Positions 10,597 to 22,107 are shown, counted from the stretch's first letter. The stretch is 64,000 nt of DNA from Pandoraea pulmonicola (GCF_000815105.2 NZ_CP010310.2:2666001-2730000), one strand, 5' to 3'. Translations and numbers: made by a program. Notes: a model not told the origin generated them from the sequence alone.

Positions 10597-11019
10597 ATGC
10601 TGCGTAGCTGGCAACTGTTCGCGCTGGGTTCGGCATTCTTCGCCGCGCTGACAGCGATTTTCGGCAAGCTCGGGGTGGCGCACGTCAATTCGAACATGGC
10701 CACGCTGATTCGCACTGTGATCATTTTCGCTGTAACGCTGGGCATCGTCGCCATGCGAGGCGAATGGCAGCGGCCCACGAGCCTTAGTGCGAATACCTGG
10801 CTGTTCCTGGTGCTCTCGGGCGTGGCGACCGGCCTGTCGTGGCTGTGCTACTTCAGGGCGCTGCAACTTGGCCCAGTGTCGGGCGTGGCGCCGCTCGACA
10901 AGCTCAGTGTGGCGATGGCCATCCTGATTGGTTGGACCGTGCTCGGCGAACCGCTCACGCTCAAAACGGCCATCGGCGGGGCGCTGATCGTTGGCGGGGC
11001 GTTGGTGCTGGTGTTGTGA
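10597..11019 (+). CDS. Half-size EamA/DMT membrane transporter
   Basis: A 140-residue protein with about five hydrophobic helices forming a single EamA domain. Usual DMT exporters have two such domains in about 300 residues, so this one must work as a dimer. The ending (GWTVLGEPLTLKTAIGG) is the standard last-helix motif of EamA. An AAGGAG lies at about 10587-10592, in good position for the ATG at 10597. No substrate can be assigned and the neighbours give no hint. Confidence 0.85.
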   Translation: MLRSWQLFALGSAFFAALTAIFGKLGVAHVNSNMATLIRTVIIFAVTLGIVAMRGEWQRPTSLSANTWLFLVLSGVATGLSWLCYFRALQLGPVSGVAPLDKLSVAMAILIGWTVLGEPLTLKTAIGGALIVGGALVLVL

Positions 11020-11050
11020 ACTGGCGAGGTGCGCCGCCGCGCCCTCCGGA

Positions 11051-12313
11051 TCACCAGCGGAACACACTATATCCGATGCGCACCTGCGAGGGCGAGTGAC
11101 GGTTGTAGTCGAGCATGTCTTCGCCGTAACCGGTGAAGTAGCCGAGCCAGATGTAGCCGCCGGTGCCCGGAATCAGCTTGCCGAGCGGATAGGTCACCTG
11201 CACGTCCACGCTGCCGTAGTTGCGTTTCATGCCTTTGCGGAACGTGGCGCCGATCTGCCAGCCGTTGGGCTTGCCCCAGAGCACGAGCAGGTCCATGTAG
11301 CCACGGTAGTTCTGGATATCGCTGTTGTCCTTCTTCTCCAGATACGTGTACAGCTTCGGAGCGACCGTCCAGTGATAGTCGGACGGATTGCCGAAGGTGA
11401 GGATGGGTTTTACGAAAACGGTGTTGATGCTGCGCGAGTCGTCGCCCGCCTTGCCATTGGATTCGTGCTCGATACCGGCGGCGACGCCGAGCGACGTGAA
11501 CCAATTGGCTCGCATACCCGTGTCGGGAATGTAGTAAAACAGGCTCGGCCGATAGTTGGAATCGCGGAACGGCGCCGATTCCGCTTCCAGATCCCAGACC
11601 GACAACTGCGTGTAGCCGAAGTAAAGATTGTCGAGAAATGCCTTGGAGGATGGATTATCCGGCTTCAGGATGTGGAACTTGAAGCTGAGCTGGAAACGCG
11701 CGTTGGCGTTGCCGTTCTTGCCGAATCCGATGTACATCGGCTCATTGGACGAGATGCGCGCGAACTCGGTGTCGCTCGTCGGGGCAATCGTGTCGGGCGG
11801 CACGCCGGCGGTTGCGGACGATGCCGCGTTGCCGCTCGCCGCTGACGTCTGCGGGGCGGGCGCGGCGGCCACCATCGGCTCGGGCGGCGCAGTGCGATCG
11901 AGCACGATGGTCGTGGTCGAGGCGTCCCAGTCCAGCGGTTCGATATGCACGGTGCCGCGCAACTCGGGCGGGAGTGAGGCGGAATAGGCGACGCGCCGGA
12001 ATTGCCCGTCCGAGAGCGTGACCTGTGCCGGCGCGACGGCCGCGCGCTTGAGATGCAGCAGCGTTGGCTTGAAGTCGTCGTTGGAGACGCGAACGACGAT
12101 CTCGTCGGGTAGCGCAATCGTCTTTTGTCCCGGTGACTCCTGTGTCGCGAGCAGGGTCAGTTGCAGCGGAGCGCCACCGCTCAACGAGCGGGGTGGCTGC
12201 AGGAGGGACAGGTCGGCGTGTGCGGCGTGACTAAGCGCCAGACAGAGGGCTGCGGCGGCCTGGAGGGCGCGTAATGGCGATGGGGCGAATGTCGCGAGAT
12301 TCGTCTTGGGCAT
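11051..12313 (-). CDS. pldA: Outer-membrane phospholipase A
   Basis: A 420-residue protein with a signal peptide ending near Ala-His-Ala (residues 30-33). A roughly 150-residue N-terminal extension rich in Ala, Pro and Thr follows, then a PldA beta-barrel domain. His283, Ser285 (in IEHESNG) and Asn297 have exactly the 2 and 14 residue spacing of E. coli OMPLA His142-Ser144-Asn156, so the catalytic site is complete. The protein ends in Arg-Trp after aromatic strands, as outer-membrane proteins do. The start at 12313 gives the clean signal peptide; the frame is open further upstream. The family hydrolyses phospholipids that reach the outer leaflet. Confidence 0.9.
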   Translation of the reverse strand: MPKTNLATFAPSPLRALQAAAALCLALSHAAHADLSLLQPPRSLSGGAPLQLTLLATQESPGQKTIALPDEIVVRVSNDDFKPTLLHLKRAAVAPAQVTLSDGQFRRVAYSASLPPELRGTVHIEPLDWDASTTTIVLDRTAPPEPMVAAAPAPQTSAASGNAASSATAGVPPDTIAPTSDTEFARISSNEPMYIGFGKNGNANARFQLSFKFHILKPDNPSSKAFLDNLYFGYTQLSVWDLEAESAPFRDSNYRPSLFYYIPDTGMRANWFTSLGVAAGIEHESNGKAGDDSRSINTVFVKPILTFGNPSDYHWTVAPKLYTYLEKKDNSDIQNYRGYMDLLVLWGKPNGWQIGATFRKGMKRNYGSVDVQVTYPLGKLIPGTGGYIWLGYFTGYGEDMLDYNRHSPSQVRIGYSVFRW

Positions 12314-12363
12314 CAGTCCGGTCTGGGTTGACGACCCCGGGCCGGTGGTGAGCCCGAAGTCTG

Positions 12364-14037
12364 TTAAGACCCGCCCCGGGGTAGCGCCCGGAGGTCGGAT
12401 TCGCAGGCGCAGCGATTGCGTCCGCGAGATTTGGCCAGATACAACGCAGCGTCGGCGCGTTGCAGCCACGCGTTATCGTCGTCGCCTGCGTGCCACTCGG
12501 CAACGCCGGCACTGACGGTGAACTGAAGTGTTCGCGCGTCGACGGCGATGTGGGTGTTCTGAACCGCCTCGCGCAGTCGCTCGGCGGCTTCGATGGCGCG
12601 TGCTTCGTTGGCGCCACTTAAGATGATAGCGAATTCCTCGCCACCCAAACGTCCACAAATATCATCTTCACGTAACGATTCGTGACAAATCCGCACGAAT
12701 GTGGCAAGCACCGTGTCGCCAAGCGCATGGCCCCAGGTGTCGTTGATCCGCTTGAAGTGATCGAGGTCGATCAGGATGATGCTCGTTGGCACCTTGGCCG
12801 CGCCGGCCTGCACGACCTCCGCGCGCAATCGCTTCAGGAAGTGAGCGCGCGACAAGGCGCCGGTGAGGGCGTCATATTTGACTTCGTGCTCGAGCGCGGC
12901 GTTCTTCGCCAGCGTGTCGGACAACTGGAGTTTTTCCCGTCGCAGGTAGCGAACGAGCATGAACAGCGCGCCCGCGGAACTCAGTAGGACTGCGAACACC
13001 AGCACGGCGTAGCGGCGGCGCTCGACGACCAGGCTGCCCAGTGTGGGCACCTCGGTCATGGTGTAGATGATCAGTTCGCTGTCCAGCGCCGTGTCGACCT
13101 CGAGCAGATACGGCTGGTCGTCAGGCCTGACGCGTACCAGGCGTGCATCGCGAACGCCGTCTTCCGTGTCGCTGTCCGCCCTGAACCCGAGGGTGCTCGG
13201 CGACAGGTCGTAGTTCTCGATCGGAACAACGCTGAAGTCCTCCTGCTGATAGAGGCGACGCCGCTCGTCGGGGGCAAGCTTGAACACGCGTGCGCCGGGT
13301 ACGGCGAGACCGGTGAAGGTCGGGTCATTCGCCAGCACGATGACGCCGTTCTTGTCCGTGATGAACGACGAGCCCGAGTCGACCCAGTGCGAAAGCCGGC
13401 GCAGCCCGAGCTTGATCACCGTTACACCGACAAGGCGGCCCTCCCGATAGACGGGGGCGGTGAAGTAGATGCCTGGCAGTCGCGTCTTGCGCCCGATGAT
13501 GTATTGCTGCCCACTGCCCCCGAGCACGGCAATGCGGAAATACTCCCGATCGCCATAGTTCTCGCCGACGAGCGGGTTGGGGGTGTCGGCATCGCTCGAG
13601 GCGATCGTCGTCCCGTCCGGTGTGGCGAGCCAGACGAGATCGGCGCCGAAGTAAAGTTGCGTCGCGCGCAGCAGCTCGTTGACGGGCTTGAGCGTTGGAT
13701 TGGCCAGCAAGGCCGCATGGGCCTTCGCGTGCGGCAGGGCGGTGAGCGGGTGTGCTTCGATTTCCTCGGCCGCTGCCTGGATCTGCTCGATCTGCGCGAG
13801 GACCTGGGGAATGCCGCGAATGAGGATGAGATCCTGATTGACCGTGTGGACGGTGCCATGCGCCAGGCGGCTCGCCACGCTGCGCTCTTCGTAAAGCAGG
13901 CGCGCGGAGCGGTTTGCCACGAGCTGATCGGCAGCGAAGCGCGCCAGCCCCCATGCGACGAGTACGCAAAGGAGAACGACCAGTCCGGTAGCGAGAACGG
14001 GAACCGCGCGACGGCGATTGAACAGAACGTTGGTCAA
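12364..14037 (-). CDS. Membrane diguanylate cyclase with periplasmic sensor domain
   Basis: A 557-residue protein. The N-terminal helix is at about 13-33, a periplasmic dCache/PAS-like sensor at 40-330, a second helix at about 340-365, then a GGDEF domain. The active-site loop is GRLGGEEF, with an RxxD inhibitory site (REDD) just before it at the usual spacing, so it should make c-di-GMP and be product-inhibited. It starts 24 bases downstream of the EAL gene on the same strand, so the pair is probably co-transcribed. The sensed ligand is unknown; the dCache fold commonly binds small organic acids or amino acids. Confidence 0.93.
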   Translation of the reverse strand: MTNVLFNRRRAVPVLATGLVVLLCVLVAWGLARFAADQLVANRSARLLYEERSVASRLAHGTVHTVNQDLILIRGIPQVLAQIEQIQAAAEEIEAHPLTALPHAKAHAALLANPTLKPVNELLRATQLYFGADLVWLATPDGTTIASSDADTPNPLVGENYGDREYFRIAVLGGSGQQYIIGRKTRLPGIYFTAPVYREGRLVGVTVIKLGLRRLSHWVDSGSSFITDKNGVIVLANDPTFTGLAVPGARVFKLAPDERRRLYQQEDFSVVPIENYDLSPSTLGFRADSDTEDGVRDARLVRVRPDDQPYLLEVDTALDSELIIYTMTEVPTLGSLVVERRRYAVLVFAVLLSSAGALFMLVRYLRREKLQLSDTLAKNAALEHEVKYDALTGALSRAHFLKRLRAEVVQAGAAKVPTSIILIDLDHFKRINDTWGHALGDTVLATFVRICHESLREDDICGRLGGEEFAIILSGANEARAIEAAERLREAVQNTHIAVDARTLQFTVSAGVAEWHAGDDDNAWLQRADAALYLAKSRGRNRCACESDLRALPRGGS

Positions 14038-14061
14038 TGGCAGAAGCGGTTGCAGACGCGT

Positions 14062-15396
14062 TTACAGGCGCCCGTGCCAGTCACGAATGAACGTCTCGAT
14101 ATGTCCAGGCGGCAAGGGGCGGGTGCAATGATATCCCTGCCACGCATGACAGCCGAGCGAAGCGAGGGCATCGCGCTGGGCGCTCGTCTCGACGCCCTCG
14201 GCGACGGTCTCGATCTCCAGTTTGCGTGCAATGGCAATGATAGCGCGAATCAATTCGGTATCGTAGCCACCGAGCAGCACGCCGGCGACGAACTGATAGT
14301 CGATCTTGACGGTGCCGAACGGCCAGCGCTTGAGACGCACGAAACTCGAGTAACCGGTGCCGAAGTCATCGAGCGACAGACGCACGCCCATCGCCACGAG
14401 CTCGTTCATCAGCGTGGCGGCCTCGTCGAGATGCGAGATCAGCGACGACTCGGTGATCTCGATCTCGAGCTTGTCCGGTGGGACGCGATGATGGCGCAGG
14501 GCGTAGCGCACCGTCTCCAGCGTTTGCACGCGCATTTGCTGGGCCGACAGGTTGACGGCCACGCGTGGGTATTCCTCACCGTCTCTATGCCATTGATCGA
14601 GCTGACGGCAAGCTTCCTGCAGCGTCCAGTCGCCGATCGGACCGATCACGTCGCAACGCTCCGCCGCCGGGATGAACTCGCCCGGCATGATCAGCTCGTC
14701 GTCCCGCTGCCAGCGGATGAGCGCCTCCAGGCCGGTGAGCCGATGCGTACGCATGTCGATCTGCGGCTGGTAATGCAGGCGGAATTCCGAGTCGGACAGC
14801 GCGCGGCCGATGGCGCTGCGCCAATAGTGTTCGTTGCCGGCTTCATCGGGCGGATGAATGCCTTCGGTCGGCGCCGACGGCGCCTCGGTGACCAGGAAGC
14901 GCGACGCGCTTTCGCGGATGGCCTGGTCGGCGACGTCCGAGGTGTGCTCGAGCAGCGTCGCGGGCCAGACGGGCACCTGCGGCAGATGCGTTACGCCGGC
15001 CGAGAGAATCGGGTAAAGCAGTCCATTGCCGCAGGGTACCGGCGACTCGCCCGCGCGAATGAAGCGGCGGGTGACTTGCACAGCGGCTTCGCGGCTGCCG
15101 AGGTCGCGCAGCAGGATGGCGATCTGCTGATCCGAGACGCGCCCGACGAGATCGCGGCGGCGGATGCGCGAGCCGATGCGAAATGCGATGGTCGCGAGCA
15201 GATCCGCGTCGGAGATGGCGGCCTGGCTTGTCGCCGTGCGTTGACCGCGCCCGACATGCAGCACGACGAGCGCGCTATGGCTGCCCGGCGGACTCGGTGT
15301 GCGCAGTTCCAGACTCAGGGCGCGCAACAGCCGCTGGCGATCCAGCAGCAGATCGGCGAGGACGACTTGCCGGCGCAGCGCGTTTGTATCGTTCAT
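14062..15396 (-). CDS. c-di-GMP phosphodiesterase with degenerate GGDEF and intact EAL domain
   Basis: A 444-residue cytoplasmic protein. Residues 1-160 resemble a GGDEF domain in which the signature is lost (GRVSDQQIAI), so it cannot be a cyclase. Residues 190-440 are an EAL domain with all usual catalytic and metal residues: GLEALIRW, VNLSAQQ, EITES, LDDFGTG, KID, AEGVET and the late QGYHCTRPL. It should hydrolyse c-di-GMP to pGpG. It is the first gene of a two-gene unit with the cyclase downstream, a common make-and-break arrangement. No transmembrane segment is visible. Confidence 0.92.
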   Translation of the reverse strand: MNDTNALRRQVVLADLLLDRQRLLRALSLELRTPSPPGSHSALVVLHVGRGQRTATSQAAISDADLLATIAFRIGSRIRRRDLVGRVSDQQIAILLRDLGSREAAVQVTRRFIRAGESPVPCGNGLLYPILSAGVTHLPQVPVWPATLLEHTSDVADQAIRESASRFLVTEAPSAPTEGIHPPDEAGNEHYWRSAIGRALSDSEFRLHYQPQIDMRTHRLTGLEALIRWQRDDELIMPGEFIPAAERCDVIGPIGDWTLQEACRQLDQWHRDGEEYPRVAVNLSAQQMRVQTLETVRYALRHHRVPPDKLEIEITESSLISHLDEAATLMNELVAMGVRLSLDDFGTGYSSFVRLKRWPFGTVKIDYQFVAGVLLGGYDTELIRAIIAIARKLEIETVAEGVETSAQRDALASLGCHAWQGYHCTRPLPPGHIETFIRDWHGRL

Positions 15397-15711
15397 CTCG
15401 GCAGGCAGGCAAACGTCGCCCGAACGGTGGAACGGTTGTCAGTGCCGCGTGGAATACCGGAAGGCTGGGCAAGCCCGCGCGTCGAACAGGTCGTGCCGCC
15501 AGAAAACCCTTGAATCATGTTCTGCATAAGACGCGTAAATGTGTCGGCCGGCGAACGACAGGTGGGCAGCGCTCGTCTCCCGGTACGCTGTGCCTCCCGA
15601 TCGCCGGCAGACCGCGCGCAAGGCGTGGCCCGACAAGAAGCTCGTGCCCGGTCGCGAAACCGGGTCCTGTGACCTTTAACGGCACCCGTCTATGAAAATT
15701 GAGTTGGGGTT
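15397..15711. other. Intergenic region without a recognised gene
   Basis: 315 bases between the EAL gene and the sulfide:quinone oxidoreductase gene, both read leftward. It should hold the promoter of the EAL-cyclase unit and the 3-prime end of the upstream transcript. I see no convincing promoter, hairpin or small gene; short open frames here lack ribosome binding sites and coding character. Confidence 0.6.
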
Positions 15712-16977
15712 TCACCTATGGCTGGGACGGCTCGGTTGCGCCAGCCACTCGCGCCCGCGCAACATGAAATCCCAGTAAACCTTTGGCAGCACATACTTCT
15801 TGAGCACCCAGGCGAAGCGGTTTGCGCGGGTGCCGTCGATCGGGAACGTGGGCAGCAGTTTGCCGCCATAGCCGAATTCCGCGAGCACGATCTTGCCATG
15901 CTCGACCGTCAGCGGACAGGCGCCATAGCCGTCGTATTGCAGCGGCAGCGGACGACCGTCCATGGCCGCAAGCAGGTTCTCGGCAACGACCACGGCCTGC
16001 TTGCGCGCCGCCGCAGCCGTCTTGGCGTTGGGCGCCGAGATGGCGTCGCCCAGCCCGAACACGTCGGCGAAGCGTGTATGGCGCAGCGTTGCCGGGTCGA
16101 CCTCGCACCAGCCGGCGGCGTCGGCGAGGGGGCTCGCACGCAGCACGTCAGGCGCGCTTTGCGGTGGCACCACATGCAGGAAATCGAATGGCTTGTCGAC
16201 AAACTGCGATTGACCGTCGGCGTCGAAGATCTCGAAGCGGGCCACGCGGCGCTCGCCATCCACCGCGCGCAGGTGCGAGAGATGATTGAGCGAGATGTTG
16301 TAACGCTTCACATACTCCATCAACGCCGGGATGTAATCCTTCACGCCGAAGAGCGCGGGCGCCACGAGATGGAACTCGATTTTCGTCTTGTCGAGCACGC
16401 CGTTCTGGCGCCAGGTATCCGCCGACAGATACATCGCCTTCTGCGGGGCGCCGGCGCACTTGATCGGCATGGGCGGCTGGGTGAAGAGCGCGTTGCCGCC
16501 CTTGAACTGCTGCACCAGCGACCAGGTATAGGGCGCGAGATCGAAGCGATAGTTGGACGTGACGCCATTGCGACCGAGCGTATCGGTCAGGCCATCGATG
16601 GCTTCCCAGTTCAGTTGCAGGCCCGGCGCAACGATCAGGTAGCGATAAGCCAGGCGGCGGCCATCCGAGAGCAGGACTTGTTGGTGTTCCGGCGCGAAAG
16701 CCGTGACAGCCGCCTGCACCCAGTTCACGCCTTCCGGGATGACACTTGACATGGGACGCGCTGTTCGCGCCGCGTCGAACTCGCCGGCGCCGACGAGCGT
16801 CCACGCCGGTTGGTAGTAGTGGGTATCGGCCGGGTCGATGATCGTGATCGAGAGCGACGGACGACGGCGTCGCAGACTGGCGGCCACGGAAATGCCTGCC
16901 GCGCCCGCGCCCATGATGACGATGTCGGCACTGCTTTGCGTCGCAGGCGTCGGCGTTGCGGATACGTCGCTGGACAT
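15712..16977 (-). CDS. sqr: Type II sulfide:quinone oxidoreductase
   Basis: A 421-residue flavoprotein. An N-terminal Rossmann motif (IVIMGAGAAGISVAASL) binds FAD. The segment around Cys174 (PIKCAGAPQKAMYL) is almost the same as in human SQOR, and the second redox cysteine is Cys354 (YGACPL). These mark the type II group that oxidises H2S and passes sulfane sulfur to a small acceptor, with electrons going to ubiquinone at the inner membrane. The ATG at 16977 has GGAGA six bases upstream on the minus strand; the open frame before it is not homologous. No persulfide dioxygenase or rhodanese is next to it. Confidence 0.92.
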   Translation of the reverse strand: MSSDVSATPTPATQSSADIVIMGAGAAGISVAASLRRRRPSLSITIIDPADTHYYQPAWTLVGAGEFDAARTARPMSSVIPEGVNWVQAAVTAFAPEHQQVLLSDGRRLAYRYLIVAPGLQLNWEAIDGLTDTLGRNGVTSNYRFDLAPYTWSLVQQFKGGNALFTQPPMPIKCAGAPQKAMYLSADTWRQNGVLDKTKIEFHLVAPALFGVKDYIPALMEYVKRYNISLNHLSHLRAVDGERRVARFEIFDADGQSQFVDKPFDFLHVVPPQSAPDVLRASPLADAAGWCEVDPATLRHTRFADVFGLGDAISAPNAKTAAAARKQAVVVAENLLAAMDGRPLPLQYDGYGACPLTVEHGKIVLAEFGYGGKLLPTFPIDGTRANRFAWVLKKYVLPKVYWDFMLRGREWLAQPSRPSHR

Positions 16978-17322
16978 AAAGTCTCCGGCAAATAAAACGA
17001 GAATTGGGACGGATTGCGATCTATCGGTGCACATCCTGAGCGTTGCACGATGGCAGTTCGCAAATGCGAACGCGCACGGCGCGACGCGTGCGGGACATTG
17101 TATAGAAACTAAGCCGGTTTGCCCTTGTTTTCGCGGGAAAAGACGCGATTCATCACATTTGCCGCGACGTTGAGTGCGGCGTTGCAACGAAAGATGGCGA
17201 ACGAGCTGCGTTTTTCACACGGGCTCGTTGGCGTGTCGCGGCGCGCCGTTTCAGGTACGCGCCATGCGAAGAAAAATATACCTACGCACAACTACGCACG
17301 AAGTGATTCGGTGTGGTGAGGA
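16978..17322. other. Intergenic region upstream of sqr
   Basis: 345 bases between the sqr start and the end of the cadR-like gene. It must hold the sqr promoter. It is less GC-rich than its surroundings, particularly 17110-17300, which suggests regulatory DNA. I find no clear sigma-70 pair, repeat or small gene. Confidence 0.5.
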
Positions 17323-17817
17323 TCAGGCGTGCCGATGCCCGTCGTCGGGGGCATGCGTGTGGTTGTGATCGCACGCCACTTCGATCGGATCGGTGTCGTT
17401 GTGGCACGCGCACGCTTCGCCATTGGCGCCTTGCATGAGCGCACGCAGAATGCCGCAGTCGCTGGTGTCGTGACGACTCTGGCATTGCGCCTGAAGGTGC
17501 AGCAATTGCTGTTCGAGCGCCTGCAGCTCATGAATGCGGGCATGCACGCGTGCGAGGTGGGCCTCGATCAGTTGATTGGCGTCTTCGCACGTCACGCTCG
17601 TGTCGTGAGCGAGCTCGCTGAGGCGCTTGGCGTCGGCCAGCGGCATGTCGAGCGAGCGGCAGTGGCGAATGAATCGCAAGGCTTCCAGATGGTCTTCGCC
17701 GTAAGCACGGTAACCCGAATCGGTGCGCGGCGGGGCTGCCAACAGGCCGGCGCGCTCGTAGTAGCGGATCGTCTCGACGTCGGTGCCCGCCGCCTGGGCC
17801 AGTTCTCCGATTTTCAT
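17323..17817 (-). CDS. cadR: MerR-family metal regulator, CadR/PbrR type
   Basis: A 164-residue protein with a MerR winged helix (MKIGELAQAAGTDVETIRYYE), a long dimerisation helix and metal-binding cysteines Cys77, Cys112 and Cys121, matching the Cys77/112/119 arrangement of CadR. The C-terminus is a His/Asp-rich tail (DHNHTHAPDDGHRH) that could bind extra Cd or Zn. It diverges from the P-type ATPase gene, and the shared 68-base gap carries a 19-bp-spacer promoter with a dyad. It should repress and, with Cd(II), Zn(II) or Pb(II), activate that promoter by DNA distortion. Confidence 0.92.
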   Translation of the reverse strand: MKIGELAQAAGTDVETIRYYERAGLLAAPPRTDSGYRAYGEDHLEALRFIRHCRSLDMPLADAKRLSELAHDTSVTCEDANQLIEAHLARVHARIHELQALEQQLLHLQAQCQSRHDTSDCGILRALMQGANGEACACHNDTDPIEVACDHNHTHAPDDGHRHA

Positions 17818-17819
17818 GC

Positions 17820-17850
17820 TTGACTCCGTAGTCACTACAGGGTTTTGAAT
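17820..17850 (+). promoter_or_regulatory. MerR-type promoter/operator of cadA
   Basis: A -35 TTGACT (17820-17825) and a -10 TTGAAT (17845-17850) are separated by 19 bp, the over-long spacing typical of MerR-controlled promoters. The spacer holds a dyad centred on GTAGTCACTAC (17828-17838) with imperfect CTCC/AGGG flanks. The start of the divergent cadR-like gene abuts it at 17817, so the same protein probably regulates both directions. Confidence 0.85.
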
Positions 17851-17885
17851 GGAGGGTAACACGAATCGGTAAACCAGGAGTGAGC

Positions 17886-20339
<2,454 letters not shown>

Positions 20340-20427
20340 TGTGGCAACGCGGGGCGGCCTGCGTCGCATCTGCCCCGTATTGGCTCCGTATCTGCTCCAT
20401 ATCCGGATTCCCGCCCCGTATCGGGCG

Positions 20428-21468
20428 TCAGACGTTGCGCAGGCTGCGCTCGAGTGTCTGCGCATCGGGCAAATGGCACAGCACATGTGCCGCCCGGCTC
20501 GTGGCATTGACGATGAGGGTATCGAGCCGGCCGCTCAGCACGGCGCGCTGCTCGGCGGAGAGCGGCAGATCTTCGCAGAAGCGCTGGGCGACGACGGCGT
20601 CGTTGAGCTGCCCGAGCAAGGCCTGTGCGGTGCGAAGCGTGTCCTGATAGGGGCGACTCATCGATTTGCGCAGCCACGGCACCAGGATCTCGGCGCTATA
20701 TCGCGCATGCTTGATGCGCACGCGCAACGCGTGCAACTGCTCGGTGTCGAGCATCGCCAACTGCCGACAATCCGGAAATAACGCAATGTAGCGCTCCCGA
20801 ACCACGTTATGCACGTGTTTGGCGAGCGCGCGAGGGCGCTTGCCCGGGGTGCGTGACGCGCGTCGCAGGGCCTTCGCCTTGCGCACCTCGGCGCGTCCGT
20901 TTTCCGCTATCCCGAACGCCTGCCGCAGCATGGCGTGCAACGCGATCCTGCGCTCGCTCGACAGCGCCCGTGAGGCCTGCGCACGCGCGTCGCCGCGCAG
21001 CTTCGCAACGTGCGCGTCGACGGCTGGCCAGTCGATGTCGGGATGCTCGATGCGCAAGGCGGGCAGGGTCGTGGTGGCCAACACGTCGGTGTCGCGCATG
21101 GGGCCCATCTCGACGCTCAGCCAATGGAGCTCATGGCTCAGCCGCCGGCGCCAGCGGGGTTTCAGCCACGGCGAGAAGACGTCGAGCAATGCGCGCAGGC
21201 GTCGCGTCGCGATACGGAGTTGATGAACGGTTTCCGGCTCGATGGTGCCGGAGGTGTCGGTGGCGGGGTCGGCGGCCGAATCGGGTTGCGGTGGCCATTC
21301 CACAATCGCCGACGCCGCGAGCATTACCAGCAGGCGCGAGGCGGGCATGCGCCGCGCATGTGCGGCATCGGGCAGTGCGACGGCTTCCGCAGCGGCCGTG
21401 CCAGCGTGCGAAACCTTGTGGGAAGCGGTGGTGGTCGCAGTCGTCGCGCGTGTCATGTCACGCAACAT
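20428..21468 (-). CDS. CHAD-domain protein
   Basis: A 346-residue protein made of a CHAD helical domain from about residue 75 onward. The two diagnostic basic helices are VHQLRIATRRLRALLD and, later, LHALRVRIKHARYSAEI. These line a positively charged pocket; CHAD domains bind polyphosphate. No CYTH triphosphatase domain is fused or adjacent. The first 60 residues are low-complexity Ala/Thr sequence, and the start could be Met5 instead. It is convergent with cadA. A link with metal handling through polyphosphate is possible but only inferred from position. Confidence 0.88.
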   Translation of the reverse strand: MLRDMTRATTATTTASHKVSHAGTAAAEAVALPDAAHARRMPASRLLVMLAASAIVEWPPQPDSAADPATDTSGTIEPETVHQLRIATRRLRALLDVFSPWLKPRWRRRLSHELHWLSVEMGPMRDTDVLATTTLPALRIEHPDIDWPAVDAHVAKLRGDARAQASRALSSERRIALHAMLRQAFGIAENGRAEVRKAKALRRASRTPGKRPRALAKHVHNVVRERYIALFPDCRQLAMLDTEQLHALRVRIKHARYSAEILVPWLRKSMSRPYQDTLRTAQALLGQLNDAVVAQRFCEDLPLSAEQRAVLSGRLDTLIVNATSRAAHVLCHLPDAQTLERSLRNV

Positions 21469-21828
21469 AGCATAGTTGCCGCGCGGAATCCGTCGAAGAA
21501 ATTAAGATGCGGCGCCATGACGTCGGTCGCCAGTTCGTTGCCGGATCGGCAAGGCGAGCGATGCAGCGGGACAACACAATGCAGGCCGTGGAACGGGGAT
21601 GCGAGGAAGGGGGATTGAAGCGGAGAAGGGCCTTCCGCGGACTTTCGTCGCGGGCGCCCGGTTTCCGAGGAGATCGGTGTGCAGGACACCCGCGAGGCAC
21701 GCAGCGTCACATCAGTCGTGGACCTCGCGGGAGGATGACGTGACGCTTACCCATTGCCGCATGCCGCGGAACGACGATGCAGGCAAAAAGATAGGCCGGC
21801 ACGGAGGCCGGCCTGCGCGCAACTGGTT
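21469..21828. other. Intergenic region between the CHAD and HU genes
   Basis: 360 bases. It contains the HU terminator (21785-21814) and should hold the CHAD gene promoter near 21470-21560. Several open frames cross it but none has a ribosome binding site or family resemblance; I do not call a gene here. Confidence 0.6.
21785..21814 (-). terminator. Rho-independent terminator of the HU gene
   Basis: Read on the minus strand, a perfect 8-bp stem (AGGCCGGC/GCCGGCCT) with a 6-base loop is followed by ATCTTTTT. It begins 15 bases after the HU stop codon. Confidence 0.9.
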
Positions 21829-22107
21829 TTACTTCTTGTTGACGGCGTCCTTGAACGCCTTGCCAGCCGTGAACTTCACGGTCTTGGCTGCGGGGATCTT
21901 GATCGCTTCGCCGGTCTTCGGGTTGCGGCCGGTACGCGCAGCACGCTTGCCCGAACCGAACGAGCCAAAGCCGATCAACTGAACCGCATCACCCTTGGCG
22001 ACAGCCTTCTTGATGACCTCGAGCACAGCGTCGATGGTTTCGCCAGTGTTTGCTTTGGATGCGCCCGTAGCGCCGGCGACGGCGTCGATCAGTTCCTGTT
22101 TGTTCAT
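21829..22107 (-). CDS. hupB: DNA-binding protein HU
   Basis: A 92-residue nucleoid protein, the normal HU length. [11 protein letters not shown] opens the helical dimer body, GFGSF marks the turn into the beta arms, and the DNA-intercalating arm contains the conserved RNPKTGE and Pro residue. The protein ends in VNKK. ATG at 22107 has AAGGGA upstream on the minus strand. It is a single-gene unit with its own terminator. It compacts and bends DNA. It differs from IHF by lacking IHF-specific arm residues. Confidence 0.95.
   Translation of the reverse strand: MNKQELIDAVAGATGASKANTGETIDAVLEVIKKAVAKGDAVQLIGFGSFGSGKRAARTGRNPKTGEAIKIPAAKTVKFTAGKAFKDAVNKK

Noticed and set aside
15439..15711. Small open frames between the EAL and sqr genes
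   Set aside because: No ribosome binding sites, no hydrophobic or domain pattern, and composition typical of shadow frames.
16975..17187. N-terminal extension of the sulfide:quinone oxidoreductase frame to 17187
   Set aside because: No similarity to the family, and a good GGAGA lies directly before the ATG at 16977.
20380..20427. CCGTAT-like short repeats between cadA and the CHAD gene
   Set aside because: Only a few imperfect copies in 50 bases, with no pattern beyond chance for this composition.
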